DNA of 64,000 bases. Source: CAVPPA01 sp050730755. Lineage in GTDB: Bacteria; Patescibacteriota; Saccharimonadia; Saccharimonadales; UBA4665. The stretch covers positions 1-64,000 of the forward strand of contig JBOHNR010000002.1 in the NCBI GenBank assembly GCA_050730755.1, given 5' to 3'. Under the pieces are notes generated by a model, which was not told where the DNA came from, searched no databases, and saw only the letters and a program-made list of their open reading frames with translations. The translations under genes and the position numbers were made by a program. Positions 16,550 through 26,653 of the stretch are shown piece after piece (position 1 is the stretch's first letter; each line of letters begins with the position of its first letter).

Positions 16550-17854
16550 ATGTTGGATGTTCAGTTTGTCCGAGATAATCCGAATCTCGTGCAAGAAAAG
16601 TCAAAACAGAAGGGTTATGACGTTGATGTTTCAAAGCTCTTAGAGTTAGACAAACAAAGACGCTCGCAGCTTACTAGTATCGAGGGGCTTCGCAAATGGC
16701 GTAATGAACAAGCCATAGCTATAAAAGGCCAAAAACCAACCCAGGACCAACTAGCAACTGGGCGCCAAATTAAGGAAGATCTAACTCAACTCGAAGCGAA
16801 TTTGAAGAAAGTCGAGAGTAATTACATCGAACTTTTGCAACAACTGCCAAATATGCCGCTCGATGATGTTCCAGTTGGAGCTAGCGAAAAAGACAATGTC
16901 GTAGCCAAGCATGTTGGCGATAAAAAAACAATCGACTTCGTGCCAAAAAATCACTGGGACCTAGCTGCTTCGAAAGGCTGGATTGACAAAGAACGAGCCA
17001 GTAAAGTAGCCGGCAGTCGGTTCGCCTATCTAAAGGGTGATCTTGTTCAGTTACAGTTTTCTATCATTCAATTCACCTTAAACATTTTGCGTGACAGTGC
17101 ATTTTTGCAAAACCTGATAGAAGAAAATAAGCTGCAAATTTCTGCAAAACCATTCGAACCCATTTTACCGCCCGCCATGCTAAAGACAGAAGTATTTGCG
17201 GCAATGGATCGCTTGGAACCTAGGGACGAGCGTTATAAGGTTGGTGAAGCCGAGGATGATTTATGGTTACAGGGCAGTGCTGAGCATACTTTGGGCTCGA
17301 TGTATAAAGATGAGATTTTAGATGAAAGCCAACTACCGATTCGCTATGTCGGCTATGCTTCAAGCTTCCGTCGGGAAGCTGGAACCTATGGCAAAGACAC
17401 CGAGGGTATTTTTCGTGTACATCAATTCGATAAGCTTGAGATGGAAGTATTTAGTACGGCTGAGACAGGACTAGACGAGCACAAATTATTGCGCGCCATT
17501 CAGGAACATCTTGTCCAAAAGCTTGGTTTGCCATACCAAGTACTGCAAAAGTGTACTGCTGACATAGGCAAGCCGAATGCCCAAGGTACTGATATAGAAG
17601 TTTGGATGCCAGGGCAGGGCAGATATCGGGAAACTCATACTGCTGATTATATGACTGACTACCAAACCCGACGCCTGGGGACAAGAGTAAAAAGGAGCGA
17701 TGGTCGAATTGAACTGGTTCACACAAATGACGCTACGGCCTTTGCGCTTGGTCGTATTATGATAGCTATTATTGAGAATTATCAAACCGAAGATGGCAGT
17801 GTTAGGTTACCGGACGCTTTGTTACCGTATACTTACGGCATGACCAAGCTGTAA
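16550..17854 (+). CDS. serS: Seryl-tRNA synthetase
   Basis: 434 residues, full length. The N-terminal long coiled-coil arm (about 30-105) binds the tRNA-Ser variable arm. The class II core shows motif 2 in YASSFRREAGTYGKDTEG followed by RVHQFDKLEME, and motif 3 near the C-terminus in TAFALGRIMIAIIE. It stands in a single-gene unit with a TATAAT just before the ATG. Confidence 0.96.
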   Translation: MLDVQFVRDNPNLVQEKSKQKGYDVDVSKLLELDKQRRSQLTSIEGLRKWRNEQAIAIKGQKPTQDQLATGRQIKEDLTQLEANLKKVESNYIELLQQLPNMPLDDVPVGASEKDNVVAKHVGDKKTIDFVPKNHWDLAASKGWIDKERASKVAGSRFAYLKGDLVQLQFSIIQFTLNILRDSAFLQNLIEENKLQISAKPFEPILPPAMLKTEVFAAMDRLEPRDERYKVGEAEDDLWLQGSAEHTLGSMYKDEILDESQLPIRYVGYASSFRREAGTYGKDTEGIFRVHQFDKLEMEVFSTAETGLDEHKLLRAIQEHLVQKLGLPYQVLQKCTADIGKPNAQGTDIEVWMPGQGRYRETHTADYMTDYQTRRLGTRVKRSDGRIELVHTNDATAFALGRIMIAIIENYQTEDGSVRLPDALLPYTYGMTKL

Positions 17855-17943
17855 TTTTTTAGACGTTAAAAACCAATCACTCACTGTTACAATTAAATTC
17901 AGCCTAGGAGTAATAATCTTAACAAGGTTTAAAGGGGTAGTTT

Positions 17944-18324
17944 ATGGTTCAGAAATTTGAAATTACCGGAGTACGTTTTGATATTGACGCTGACTTAAGG
18001 AGCTATATTATCAAGAAACTTGGCAATATTGACCATTACATACCAAGACATAGCCGGATTAGTGCCCATCTCGAAGTGGTTTTAAGGAAATCCAAAATTA
18101 ACCGTCAGCAACAGGCAATTTGCGAAGTGACGCTCTACATGCCCCATGAAACAATTAACTTGAAAGAATCAGCGGTCAACATATACACGGCCGTTGACCT
18201 AGTAAAGACCAAACTGCAACAAAGAATTCAAAAATACAAAGATGAATTTATGAACGGGAAACAGCATAGGCATCTTATCGGCAGGTCGAGAAACAGGTTG
18301 CCTTCACGGCTATCCGGCTTGTAA
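17944..18324 (+). CDS. hpf: Ribosome hibernation promoting factor, short form
   Basis: 126 residues with the S30AE/YfiA fold (1-105): beta-alpha-beta-beta-beta-alpha, including FEITGVRFDIDADLRSYI at the start and AVDLVKTKLQQRIQKYKDE in the last helix. The C-terminal dimerisation domain of long HPF is absent; instead there is a short basic tail. It binds the 30S decoding region in stationary phase. A good SD (AAAGGGG) precedes the ATG. It sits upstream of secA, a common arrangement in Gram-positive bacteria. Confidence 0.92.
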   Translation: MVQKFEITGVRFDIDADLRSYIIKKLGNIDHYIPRHSRISAHLEVVLRKSKINRQQQAICEVTLYMPHETINLKESAVNIYTAVDLVKTKLQQRIQKYKDEFMNGKQHRHLIGRSRNRLPSRLSGL

Positions 18325-18420
18325 TTATAGCTACAAACCGTTCGCATTCTTCGGTAGAAAACGATACAATAGATGCGATACATTTTCCAAAATCTGAGCA
18401 GAGAGAAGTTTTAGGTAACG

Positions 18421-21024
18421 ATGAATATTGTATTTAAAAAAATTTTAGGTGACCCCCAAGCTAAGACTATTAAGCGCTTGAAAAAGCGAGTCAAGGTTGT
18501 TAATAACCTGGCACCGAAGTATCAAAAAATGTCCGATGCTGATCTTCGCAAACAAACAGATGTCCTAAAAGCTCGCCTCCAAAAAGAGTCTATGGACGAC
18601 CTTTTACCTGATGCTTTTGCTGTCGTTCGCGAAGCAGCAACCAGGACTCTTGGCCAACGCCATTTCGACGTCCAACTGATTGGTGGCATGGTGTTGCACG
18701 AAGGGAGTGTGGCCGAAATGAAAACTGGCGAGGGTAAAACTTTAGTCGCTACTCTGCCGCTGTATCTTAACGCGCTGAGCGGCAAAGGCGTCCATACTGT
18801 GACAGTCAACGATTATTTGGCACAGCGTGATGCAGGCTGGATGGGTCAAATCTATAACTTTCTAGGCATGAGTGTTGGCGTGATTATGCCCGACCATTCC
18901 TTTATATTTGACCCTGATTTTAATAATACTGAACATGAAGATGAACGTTTTCGCCATCTCAGGCCAAGTACCCGTCGTCAGTCATACGAAGCCGATATTA
19001 CATATGGCACAAACAATGAGTATGGTTTCGATTATTTAAGAGATAATATGGTTCGCGACGTAGACCAGCTCAGGCAAAGGGATCTTAATTATGCCATTGT
19101 TGATGAAGTCGACTCGATTTTGATTGACGAGGCAAGAACCCCCTTAATTATTTCTGCGCCGAGCGTTACCACAGGCGCAGCCTACTCTCAATTTACTAAG
19201 GTAGTCCGCCAGCTTACAAAAGACAAAGACTATGAAACCGACGAAAAACGTAAGGCTGTAGTTTTGACTGATGAAGGGGTTGAGAAAATTCAAAAAATGC
19301 TCAATATAGATAACCTATATGGTAGTGAAAATATCCGTACCATATATCATTTGCAACAAGCGCTGAGAGCGCATTCTCTGTTTAAACGCGACAAAGACTA
19401 CCTAGTAACAAAGGATGGAGAGGTAGTTATTGTCGATGAGTTTACGGGACGTTTGTTACCTGGTCGACGATACAACGAAGGTTTGCACCAAGCTCTTGAA
19501 GCAAAGGAGGGAGTTGAGGTTCAGCAAGAGTCTATGACTCTCGCAACTATTTCTTTTCAAAACTACTTTCGTTTATATAATAAATTGGCCGGCATGACCG
19601 GCACGGCCATGACAGAGGCTGAAGAATTTCACCAGATCTACAAAATCGCTGTAGTAGAGGTGCCCACGAATAAATCAATGGTTCGAATTGATAAAACAGA
19701 TCGAATTTACCGCAATGAACAAGGTAAATTTATGTCAATCGTACGTGAGGTCCAGATGCTGCATCAAAAAGGACAGCCGGTATTACTAGGTACGGTATCA
19801 ATTGAGAAAAATGAACGATTAAGTAGTATGCTGACAAAAGCTGGTATACCGCACGGTATATTAAATGCCAAAAATAACGAGCGTGAAGCTTCTCTGATTG
19901 CCAAAGCTGGACAAAAAGGAGCAATAACATTAGCCACTAATATTGCTGGTCGAGGTACGGATATTGTACTTGGCGAAGGTGTCAAAGAATTAGGCGGCTT
20001 GTTCGTTCTTGGTTCTGAGCGGCATGAAGCCCGGCGCATCGATAACCAGTTACGCGGTCGTGGCGGTCGTCAAGGTGATCCAGGAATAACACAGTTTTTC
20101 GTTAGTACTGACGATGACTTAATGCGCATCTTTGGCGGCGAACGGGTAGCGTCTATTATGGATCGACTTGATGTCGACGCAAATACGCCGATAGAGAACA
20201 GACTAATATCAAAAAGCCTTGAAGGAGCTCAGAAAAAAGTCGAAGGCTTTCACTTCGATACTCGTAAAAATGTTGTCCAATACGACGACGTTATGAATCG
20301 TCACCGCAAAGCGGTCTATGCCATGCGGCGAGAAGTTTTAATTCAACCAGATATTAGTAAACGCATAAAACTAATGATTGATGATGAGGCTCGTTCACTG
20401 GCTACTTCGGCCCAGGTAGCTAGTACCGGCTTTGATAATACAGTCCGCGAAATCTTTCCGTTTGACGAAAAGACTTTGGATAAGATATTTGACACCGACA
20501 CCTTGCAGTTTGAAAAAGTTCTTAAATCAGAAGCTGCAAAATTTTATGCTGCCCACGAAGAAGCTTTTAAGCCAGAGATAATGCGCAAGGTTGAGAGTGA
20601 CATTTATTTACAGGTACTCGATACTCTTTGGATGCAACACCTGGAAAATCTTGATCATCTTCGGGAAGGTATACATTGGATGTCTGTTGGTCAACAAGAT
20701 CCTCTAGTAGAATATAGGCGACGCAGCCAGCAGCTCTTTGATGATATGCAGATCGTACTTCGTCATGAAGTTGTTAGAGCTCTCTATCATGCTGCGCCTG
20801 TTCCAACCGAAAGTTTAGAACAACCAGCTGAAACTGAACTTACCAGGGCGGCCCGCCACTCAGTTGAAAACGCAAATCAGATTACCTCCGCTGAGACGGA
20901 ATTCGAGGAGGTTGACTTTAAACCGACTGAGTCAAATGAGGTGAAAAAAAGAGTAACCGAGAGACGGAAGCAGACGCGCAAAGCCGAACGTAAGCGCAAA
21001 GCTGTTGCCCGAAGGCGCCGATAA
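18421..21024 (+). CDS. secA: Preprotein translocase ATPase SecA
   Basis: 867 residues. Walker A is at MKTGEGKTL (100-108) and the DEAD-type Walker B is in VDEVDSILIDEARTPL; the preprotein cross-linking domain, IRA1/HSD and second nucleotide-binding fold (TNIAGRGTDI, RGRGGRQGDPG) are in order. The C-terminal zinc motif used for SecB binding is missing and replaced by a strongly basic Lys/Arg tail. SecA drives Sec-dependent export through SecYEG. It has its own TACAAT about 50 nt upstream and an SD-like AGAGAAG. Confidence 0.97.
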   Translation: MNIVFKKILGDPQAKTIKRLKKRVKVVNNLAPKYQKMSDADLRKQTDVLKARLQKESMDDLLPDAFAVVREAATRTLGQRHFDVQLIGGMVLHEGSVAEMKTGEGKTLVATLPLYLNALSGKGVHTVTVNDYLAQRDAGWMGQIYNFLGMSVGVIMPDHSFIFDPDFNNTEHEDERFRHLRPSTRRQSYEADITYGTNNEYGFDYLRDNMVRDVDQLRQRDLNYAIVDEVDSILIDEARTPLIISAPSVTTGAAYSQFTKVVRQLTKDKDYETDEKRKAVVLTDEGVEKIQKMLNIDNLYGSENIRTIYHLQQALRAHSLFKRDKDYLVTKDGEVVIVDEFTGRLLPGRRYNEGLHQALEAKEGVEVQQESMTLATISFQNYFRLYNKLAGMTGTAMTEAEEFHQIYKIAVVEVPTNKSMVRIDKTDRIYRNEQGKFMSIVREVQMLHQKGQPVLLGTVSIEKNERLSSMLTKAGIPHGILNAKNNEREASLIAKAGQKGAITLATNIAGRGTDIVLGEGVKELGGLFVLGSERHEARRIDNQLRGRGGRQGDPGITQFFVSTDDDLMRIFGGERVASIMDRLDVDANTPIENRLISKSLEGAQKKVEGFHFDTRKNVVQYDDVMNRHRKAVYAMRREVLIQPDISKRIKLMIDDEARSLATSAQVASTGFDNTVREIFPFDEKTLDKIFDTDTLQFEKVLKSEAAKFYAAHEEAFKPEIMRKVESDIYLQVLDTLWMQHLENLDHLREGIHWMSVGQQDPLVEYRRRSQQLFDDMQIVLRHEVVRALYHAAPVPTESLEQPAETELTRAARHSVENANQITSAETEFEEVDFKPTESNEVKKRVTERRKQTRKAERKRKAVARRRR

Positions 21025-21043
21025 AGCCTTATCTAGGTCAGAT

Positions 21044-22342
21044 ATGAAACATACAATTTCTGAAATAATTTTGCCAAATGGCGCTAAAGGTCTGATTATT
21101 CATATACCGAACGCCAGTGTAGTGACTCTGGAAATTAATTTTAGAGCCGGAGAGTATTTAATCCCTAAGAAAAAATGGGAAGCTCCCCATCTGATGGAGC
21201 ATTTATTGCTTGGCGCCAACGAATTAATCCCAAGAGCTCGTGATTTTCAAGCAGAATTCGAAAAAAATGGCGCCTATAACAATGCTTCAACGGGTGTTTA
21301 TGATATCACATACGAAGCCGAATGTGCGGATTTCGAATGGGATAGAACGCTAGGCATGCTGCTAGTGGCGATTACCAAACCACTTTTTTTGGACGAGGAA
21401 TTTAAGGCTGAATATGGTAATGTCCAAGAAGAAATGATGGCCCGAACCAATAATCACTTCCGTCAATTAAGCTTGGAAATGCGAAAGCACTTCGGGTTAA
21501 TTGCTAAAACTGATACCGAGAGGTTGGCGCTTATGTCCAACGTAACGATTGAAGATATTAAGGCACACTATCGCCGGACACATGTCACTGCTAATATGCG
21601 TTTTGTTATTGCTGGTAAGATAACTTCTAAAAGGGTGGATGTCATTGAATCTCTACTAGCCAATATCGATCTTCGAAAAAAAGGTAAACGATTTGAGTTA
21701 CCAATTGAAAACCTTAAACCGCAAACCAAACCAGTTTATATCCACAATGAATCCGTTGAGAATTTATATTTTTACATTGATACTTTCATGCGTCGCCGTT
21801 TGAGTGACCCGGAATCAGACGCTTTAAATCTGTTGAACACGCTATTGACAGAAACTCTTTACTCAAAGATTCTGGGAACAGCTCGGGAGAAAGGGCTAGT
21901 GTATAGTATGAGTTCCGGAGTATCTCAAACACGTAACTTGAGCAACTGGTGGTTTGGCGCCCAGGTGTCTGATAAAAACGCATCTGTACTGTTTAATATT
22001 ATTACCAAAGAAATTGAGAAAGTCGTTTCTGGAGAAATAAAAGATAAAGACATCGATGCTACTAAACAATACGCACTGGGCCGTTTTCAACGTAGCGCCC
22101 AAACTGTCGGTGGTACTGCCAACGGCTATGCCGGTCGCTATTTCTTTGACGATGTTATAGAAGAATATTTCAACATACCTGAACGTATCAAAGCAGTCAC
22201 CAAAGACGCCGTTGTTGATGTGACAAGGGCTATGCTGGCTGATAAGGTCTGGGAAATAGGTGTTTTGGGGTACTGTGGTATGCCGTTTGTCGAAAAGCTG
22301 AGGTTGCAGCTCGAGCCCTTGTGGCAAGCCAGAAAGGCTTAA
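21044..22342 (+). CDS. M16 family zinc peptidase
   Basis: 432 residues from the ATG at 21044; an upstream start at 21005 would overlap secA and adds a non-conserved extension. The inverted zinc motif HxxEH is HLMEH (49-53), with the third ligand Glu129 about 76 residues later (NVQEEMM). N- and C-terminal M16 halves are both present (C-half about 210-430), as in processing-protease-like members. Many Gram-positive relatives process small peptides or act in peptide maturation; the substrate here is unknown. It lies 20 nt after secA and 7 nt before prfB. Confidence 0.88.
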   Translation: MKHTISEIILPNGAKGLIIHIPNASVVTLEINFRAGEYLIPKKKWEAPHLMEHLLLGANELIPRARDFQAEFEKNGAYNNASTGVYDITYEAECADFEWDRTLGMLLVAITKPLFLDEEFKAEYGNVQEEMMARTNNHFRQLSLEMRKHFGLIAKTDTERLALMSNVTIEDIKAHYRRTHVTANMRFVIAGKITSKRVDVIESLLANIDLRKKGKRFELPIENLKPQTKPVYIHNESVENLYFYIDTFMRRRLSDPESDALNLLNTLLTETLYSKILGTAREKGLVYSMSSGVSQTRNLSNWWFGAQVSDKNASVLFNIITKEIEKVVSGEIKDKDIDATKQYALGRFQRSAQTVGGTANGYAGRYFFDDVIEEYFNIPERIKAVTKDAVVDVTRAMLADKVWEIGVLGYCGMPFVEKLRLQLEPLWQARKA

Positions 22343-22348
22343 AGCACT

Positions 22349-23428
22349 ATGCGCGAGGAATTTTCTCGAGCTCAAAATTTAAAGATTAAAGTGTCAGATG
22401 CTATCCAAAAACTCGACATAAAAGACTTAGAAGTCCAGTTAAATGATCTAAAGCAGAGAACTGAACAGCCAAATTTCTGGCGCGATAACCAGATGGCGCA
22501 GAGTGTTATGAGGAAAATAGCAAATCTTGAAGAGCAGATTTCTCCTTGGCAGGATTTAGATAGAGCCATTGACGATCTAGTAGAATTGCTTAAAACAGAC
22601 GATAAAACTATTCATCACGAACTGACCGATGATCTCAAGAACATAGAAAACCAATTCAATGAGGCGAGAAAAACATTACGTTTTAGTGGACCTTACGATA
22701 GTTACGATACTATTTTAAGTATATATGCGGGAGCAGGCGGTACCGACGCCCAAGATTGGACGCAAATGCTCTTACGCATGTATGTCCGTTGGGCGGAAAA
22801 ACATCATTTCCATGTTTTAACTGACGAATCATCTGGCGATGAAGCTGGCCTGAAAAGCGTGACGATTGAGATTAGCGGTTCTTTCATATATGGTCAGTTG
22901 AAAGGCGAGCAAGGAGTACACCGCCTAGTCCGTCTTAGTCCATTCAACGCCGATAATTTACGTCAAACTTCATTCGCAAAGGTCGAAATTATGCCGAAAA
23001 TCAATGAGCCTAACGAAATTGAAATCGACGAAAAAGATTTGAAGATTGATGTCTATCGAAGTGGTGGTCATGGCGGTCAAAGCGTCAATACGACTGATTC
23101 GGCCGTTCGTATTACCCATTTACCGACGGGGATTGTCGTATCAATTCAGAACGAGCGATCTCAACTCCGGAATCGAGAGAAGGCTATGACTATCCTAAGG
23201 TCTCGTCTGGCTCAACTTCAGTTGGAGCAACACACTGAAAAAATTTCTGAAATTAGAGGACCCAATGAACAGGCGTCTTGGGGAAATCAAATTCGAAGTT
23301 ATGTCATACACCCTTATAAGCAAGTGAAGGACTTGCGGACTAAATATGAATCGTCTCATCCGGAGAGCGTACTTGAAGGTAATCTTGACCAATTCATTAA
23401 TGCTTACCTTGATTACGTGCTCGGTTAG
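22349..23428 (+). CDS. prfB: Peptide chain release factor 2 (RF2), no frameshift site
   Basis: 359 residues in one continuous frame. It reads UGA and UAA. The recognition tripeptide SPF (197-199) marks RF2, and GGQ is at 242-244. At the place where most bacteria have the CUU-UGA-C programmed +1 frameshift, the gene reads CTC-GAC in frame (about 22409-22416, Leu-Asp), so autoregulation by frameshifting is lost. Its presence confirms that UGA is a stop codon in this organism. Confidence 0.96.
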   Translation: MREEFSRAQNLKIKVSDAIQKLDIKDLEVQLNDLKQRTEQPNFWRDNQMAQSVMRKIANLEEQISPWQDLDRAIDDLVELLKTDDKTIHHELTDDLKNIENQFNEARKTLRFSGPYDSYDTILSIYAGAGGTDAQDWTQMLLRMYVRWAEKHHFHVLTDESSGDEAGLKSVTIEISGSFIYGQLKGEQGVHRLVRLSPFNADNLRQTSFAKVEIMPKINEPNEIEIDEKDLKIDVYRSGGHGGQSVNTTDSAVRITHLPTGIVVSIQNERSQLRNREKAMTILRSRLAQLQLEQHTEKISEIRGPNEQASWGNQIRSYVIHPYKQVKDLRTKYESSHPESVLEGNLDQFINAYLDYVLG

Positions 23429-23510
23429 CTCACGGCTGCTATTGTTTAGTTTGTTTCCGGATACTTGAGGCAATGACGCCCGACACATAGACGGCATAGC
23501 CGCATTTTCG

Positions 23511-23516
23511 TATAAT
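23511..23516 (+). promoter_or_regulatory. -10 box of ftsE
   Basis: Perfect TATAAT ending 7 nt before the ftsE ATG; predicted leaderless start of the ftsE-ftsX unit. Confidence 0.55.
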
Positions 23517-23523
23517 AAAGCTA

Positions 23524-24207
23524 ATGATTCTTTTGGACAGGGTGACAAAAACCTATAATAAAGACTTAGGCTCAGCCTTAGATCGTGTGAGCCTGCATGT
23601 CGAGCCAAACGAATTTGTGATAGTGGTCGGTCAAAGTGGCGCTGGTAAAACGACACTAATGCGTCTTCTAACTCGTGAAGAACGGCCAACCAGTGGTAAG
23701 ATCATTGTCGGTGGCATAGATTACGATAAGCTAAAGGATAAGGATATTCCATTTTTGCGCCGAAAAATCGGAGTTGTTTTCCAGGACTTCAAGCTATTGC
23801 CGCACAAAACAGTTTATGAAAATGTAGCTTTTGCACTTGAAATAGTCGGTATGGGCCACCGCGAAATTCAGCACACCGTACCGAAGGTTTTAGAAATTGT
23901 GAACCTTAAAGGCAAAGAGAACCAAATGCCTTTAGAGCTATCTGGTGGCGAGAGCCAGCGTGTATCGATTGCCAGAGCAATTGCTCGCCAACCAAAAATT
24001 CTGATAGCTGATGAGCCAACTGGTAATTTAGATCCTAAACACGCTTGGGATGTTATTAGAGTTTTAGAAAAAATCAACCGTTATGGCACAACTGTCGTAC
24101 TAACTACCCACAATCAAGAAATTGTTAACAAGCTCAAACGACGGGTAGTGACTATTAAGCATGGTAAGATCGCTAGCGATCGAGCTAATTCTGGCTATGA
24201 AGCGTAG
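23524..24207 (+). CDS. ftsE: Cell division ATP-binding protein FtsE
   Basis: 227 residues, one ABC ATPase domain: Walker A GQSGAGKTTL, Q-loop in VFQDFKLLP, signature LSGGESQRVSIARAIA, Walker B ILIADEPTGNLD and the His-switch in TTHNQEI. FtsE powers FtsX to activate septal peptidoglycan hydrolases. It is followed 11 nt later by ftsX and then by a coiled-coil CHAP hydrolase, the PcsB-like arrangement of Gram-positive bacteria. Confidence 0.96.
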   Translation: MILLDRVTKTYNKDLGSALDRVSLHVEPNEFVIVVGQSGAGKTTLMRLLTREERPTSGKIIVGGIDYDKLKDKDIPFLRRKIGVVFQDFKLLPHKTVYENVAFALEIVGMGHREIQHTVPKVLEIVNLKGKENQMPLELSGGESQRVSIARAIARQPKILIADEPTGNLDPKHAWDVIRVLEKINRYGTTVVLTTHNQEIVNKLKRRVVTIKHGKIASDRANSGYEA

Positions 24208-24218
24208 ATAGGTATTTT

Positions 24219-25166
24219 ATGAAGCGAAAAACTGTAACGTTTACACGTATTGTCCGGACAGGCTTGACCAATTTTTTACGTAATATAAGCTTGGCGGTGG
24301 CGGCTGTAGCCGTTATGGTTATAACACTTACCATCGTCCTTTTTTCGGTCGTCGCTAGCGCGACCATGGACCACACAATTGCCCAGATCGCTGACAAGAT
24401 TAACATATCGATTTATCTTGATGATTCAGTTACAAGCCAGCAAAGTAGTGATTTGATGAACGAATTACGCGGTTTATCTGAGGTTAAAAGTGTTAGTTAT
24501 ATTTCAAAAGATCAGGCCTTAGCGGAGTACAAGGCAGAAAATTCAAATAACAAAGCATTGCTAACTGCAATTAATGAAACAGGTAATCCCTTGCCGGCTT
24601 CAATTGAGGTTGACCCAATTGATCCCTCAAATGTCAATCAAATCCAAAAAGTTTTAAACGAAGCTTCGACAATAAAATTAGAGGACCCTCAAGCTGGCAC
24701 GTCGTACCAAGGAGACCGCAAGGCTGCGATCAATCAAATCGCAAACGCAACAAGTATTTTAAAACGAGTTGGAGTCGTAGCAGTTATCATATTTGCTTTT
24801 GTTTCAATGCTTATTATTTTCAATACCATCCAAATGGCTATCTTTAATCGTCGTGACGAAATTCAGATTATGCGTCTTTTAGGGGCCAGTACCTGGTATA
24901 TTAGAGGTCCGTTTGTCGTCGAGAGTATTATTTACGGCGTAGTATCAGCGCTGATATCGGTTGTTTTAATAGACCTTTTATTTGTTATAGCATCATCAGC
25001 GTTGCAGGCAAGTAGCTTTGGTTTACTGAACATCAGCTACGCTAGTAACTATTTTTATGGTCATTTTCCGGTTCTTTTGACTCTGCAGCTAGTACTAGGT
25101 ATAGTGATTGGAGCCGCTTCTTCTATTATTGCGACCAGGCGGTATCTGAAGTTTAGATTGAAATAG
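24219..25166 (+). CDS. ftsX: Cell division permease-like protein FtsX
   Basis: 315 residues. Four membrane segments: one at about 25-48, then an extracellular domain of about 120 residues (ISIYLDDSVTSQQ and onward), then three at about 185-210, 235-260 and 285-308. The FtsX C-terminal signature is in RRDEIQIMRLLGAS. It transmits FtsE ATPase activity to an extracellular hydrolase, most likely the next gene product. Confidence 0.94.
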   Translation: MKRKTVTFTRIVRTGLTNFLRNISLAVAAVAVMVITLTIVLFSVVASATMDHTIAQIADKINISIYLDDSVTSQQSSDLMNELRGLSEVKSVSYISKDQALAEYKAENSNNKALLTAINETGNPLPASIEVDPIDPSNVNQIQKVLNEASTIKLEDPQAGTSYQGDRKAAINQIANATSILKRVGVVAVIIFAFVSMLIIFNTIQMAIFNRRDEIQIMRLLGASTWYIRGPFVVESIIYGVVSALISVVLIDLLFVIASSALQASSFGLLNISYASNYFYGHFPVLLTLQLVLGIVIGAASSIIATRRYLKFRLK

Positions 25167-25237
25167 ACAATTCGATAACATAAAACAAATAGACTCCAAA
25201 AATCATAGTCTAAGTAAGAGAGGGTGAATTTACAAGC

Positions 25238-26527
25238 ATGGCTACATATGGTAGGCTGGAGTTAGGTTTCAAAAAAACCAAAATGAAAAAAATAAAACGG
25301 CAGTTGTTGCCTCTGATCTTAAAGTTTAAGAACGCCCCGTTTCTGGCGGCTGTCATATTGTTGATTTCTGTCAGTGCTACGGTTGTTATTGTTCACGCTG
25401 ATAGCGTACAAGACCTTCAACAGGAGATAGATAACTTAAATGCTGAGAATACCCAAAATCAAGGCGCTTTAAGCGCTCTTCAGTTGCAAGCTTCGAGTTA
25501 TCAAGATGCGATTAATCGTTTGCAACAAGAAGTAGCGGGTGTCGAACAGTCACTTGCTACTAACCAAAACACGCAGGCCAGTTTGCAACAGCAAATAACA
25601 ATTGATCAGGCTACTATCACTAACGAAAAGGTGGTACTAGGCGATGATATAAAAGCCATGTACGTCGATGGCCAAATGACTACTCTGGAAATGCTAGCTA
25701 CAAGTAAAAACCTGAGTGATTTTGTTAACGCCTCGACTTATCGTAATGCTGTTCAGGGCAAAATTCAGTCTACACTGACTCAGATCGCCAAGACCCAGAA
25801 TTTGTTGCAGGACCAAGAAAACCAAGTCCAAACCTTAATCCAAGCCGAGCAGGTTCAACAGGCCCAGCTTAATAATGACGAATCGCAGCAAAATAGCTTA
25901 CTGGCTCTAGACCAGACTCAGCAGGATACTTACAATCAACAGATCCAAAGTAATAATAGTCAGATAAAACAGTTTCAAGATGAACAGTTAGCAGAATTAG
26001 CGGCACTTGAAGGTAATGTGACATATGGTGGTACCGGTAGTTATCCATGGGCTTCAGCGCCTTGCTTGGACGGGCCTGGAGCAGGGCCGACCTGCGGTAA
26101 TTATGATTGGGGTTACCCATACGGTACTGCACCTCCATACGGTGCGCCAGCAGGCCCTTATGATCCATGGGGCTATGAATACCGTAATTGTACTAGTTAT
26201 GTAGCTTGGAAGATTGATAGTCTCTCGAGCAGTCCTATTATCGGTAGTGTGATTAGTGATTTAGGCAATGCCGCCCAGTGGCCTAGTGGTGCTAGTGCGC
26301 GTGGAGTGCCTGTCAGCTATGGCAGTAATCCCCAGTACGGTGATGCGGCAGTTGACCCAGGCGGTGGAGGATGGCAAGGACATGTGATGTATGTTGAGGC
26401 CGTTAACGGTAACGGCAGCATATTAGTTAGTCAGTATAACGCCGGTGAAGATGGAACTTACAGTATGGCAACTATTGCCGCCAGCCAAGTATCTAGTCTT
26501 GTTTTTATCCAGTTCCCAGGTATGTAG
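25238..26527 (+). CDS. Coiled-coil CHAP-domain peptidoglycan hydrolase (PcsB-like)
   Basis: 429 residues. A basic N-terminus and a membrane/signal segment (about 33-53) are followed by a long Gln-rich coiled coil (about 55-260), a Gly/Pro/Tyr-rich linker (260-310) and a C-terminal CHAP domain with catalytic Cys318 (NCTSYVAW) and His382 (GHVMYVEAV). The start could also be at 25283 (MKKIKRQ). The domain order and the position behind ftsEX match PcsB/RipC-type hydrolases whose coiled coil binds FtsX. It is expected to split septal peptidoglycan. Confidence 0.88.
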   Translation: MATYGRLELGFKKTKMKKIKRQLLPLILKFKNAPFLAAVILLISVSATVVIVHADSVQDLQQEIDNLNAENTQNQGALSALQLQASSYQDAINRLQQEVAGVEQSLATNQNTQASLQQQITIDQATITNEKVVLGDDIKAMYVDGQMTTLEMLATSKNLSDFVNASTYRNAVQGKIQSTLTQIAKTQNLLQDQENQVQTLIQAEQVQQAQLNNDESQQNSLLALDQTQQDTYNQQIQSNNSQIKQFQDEQLAELAALEGNVTYGGTGSYPWASAPCLDGPGAGPTCGNYDWGYPYGTAPPYGAPAGPYDPWGYEYRNCTSYVAWKIDSLSSSPIIGSVISDLGNAAQWPSGASARGVPVSYGSNPQYGDAAVDPGGGGWQGHVMYVEAVNGNGSILVSQYNAGEDGTYSMATIAASQVSSLVFIQFPGM

Positions 26528-26653
26528 ATTAGTGATTAAATAGATAGTTCTGCTTTTGAGCACTTAATCAGTATAATTTAAAAAGGACGGCTTAATAATT
26601 AGCCAATTGTCAGAGTTATATCCTGATATTGATCAGAAAGGTGTATTGCGTTT

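Noticed and set aside
22349..23428. Possible UGA recoding as in SR1/Gracilibacteria
   Set aside because: An intact RF2 with SPF and GGQ is present and TGA is used as the final stop of several genes (for example 290-1051 and 36144-36536).
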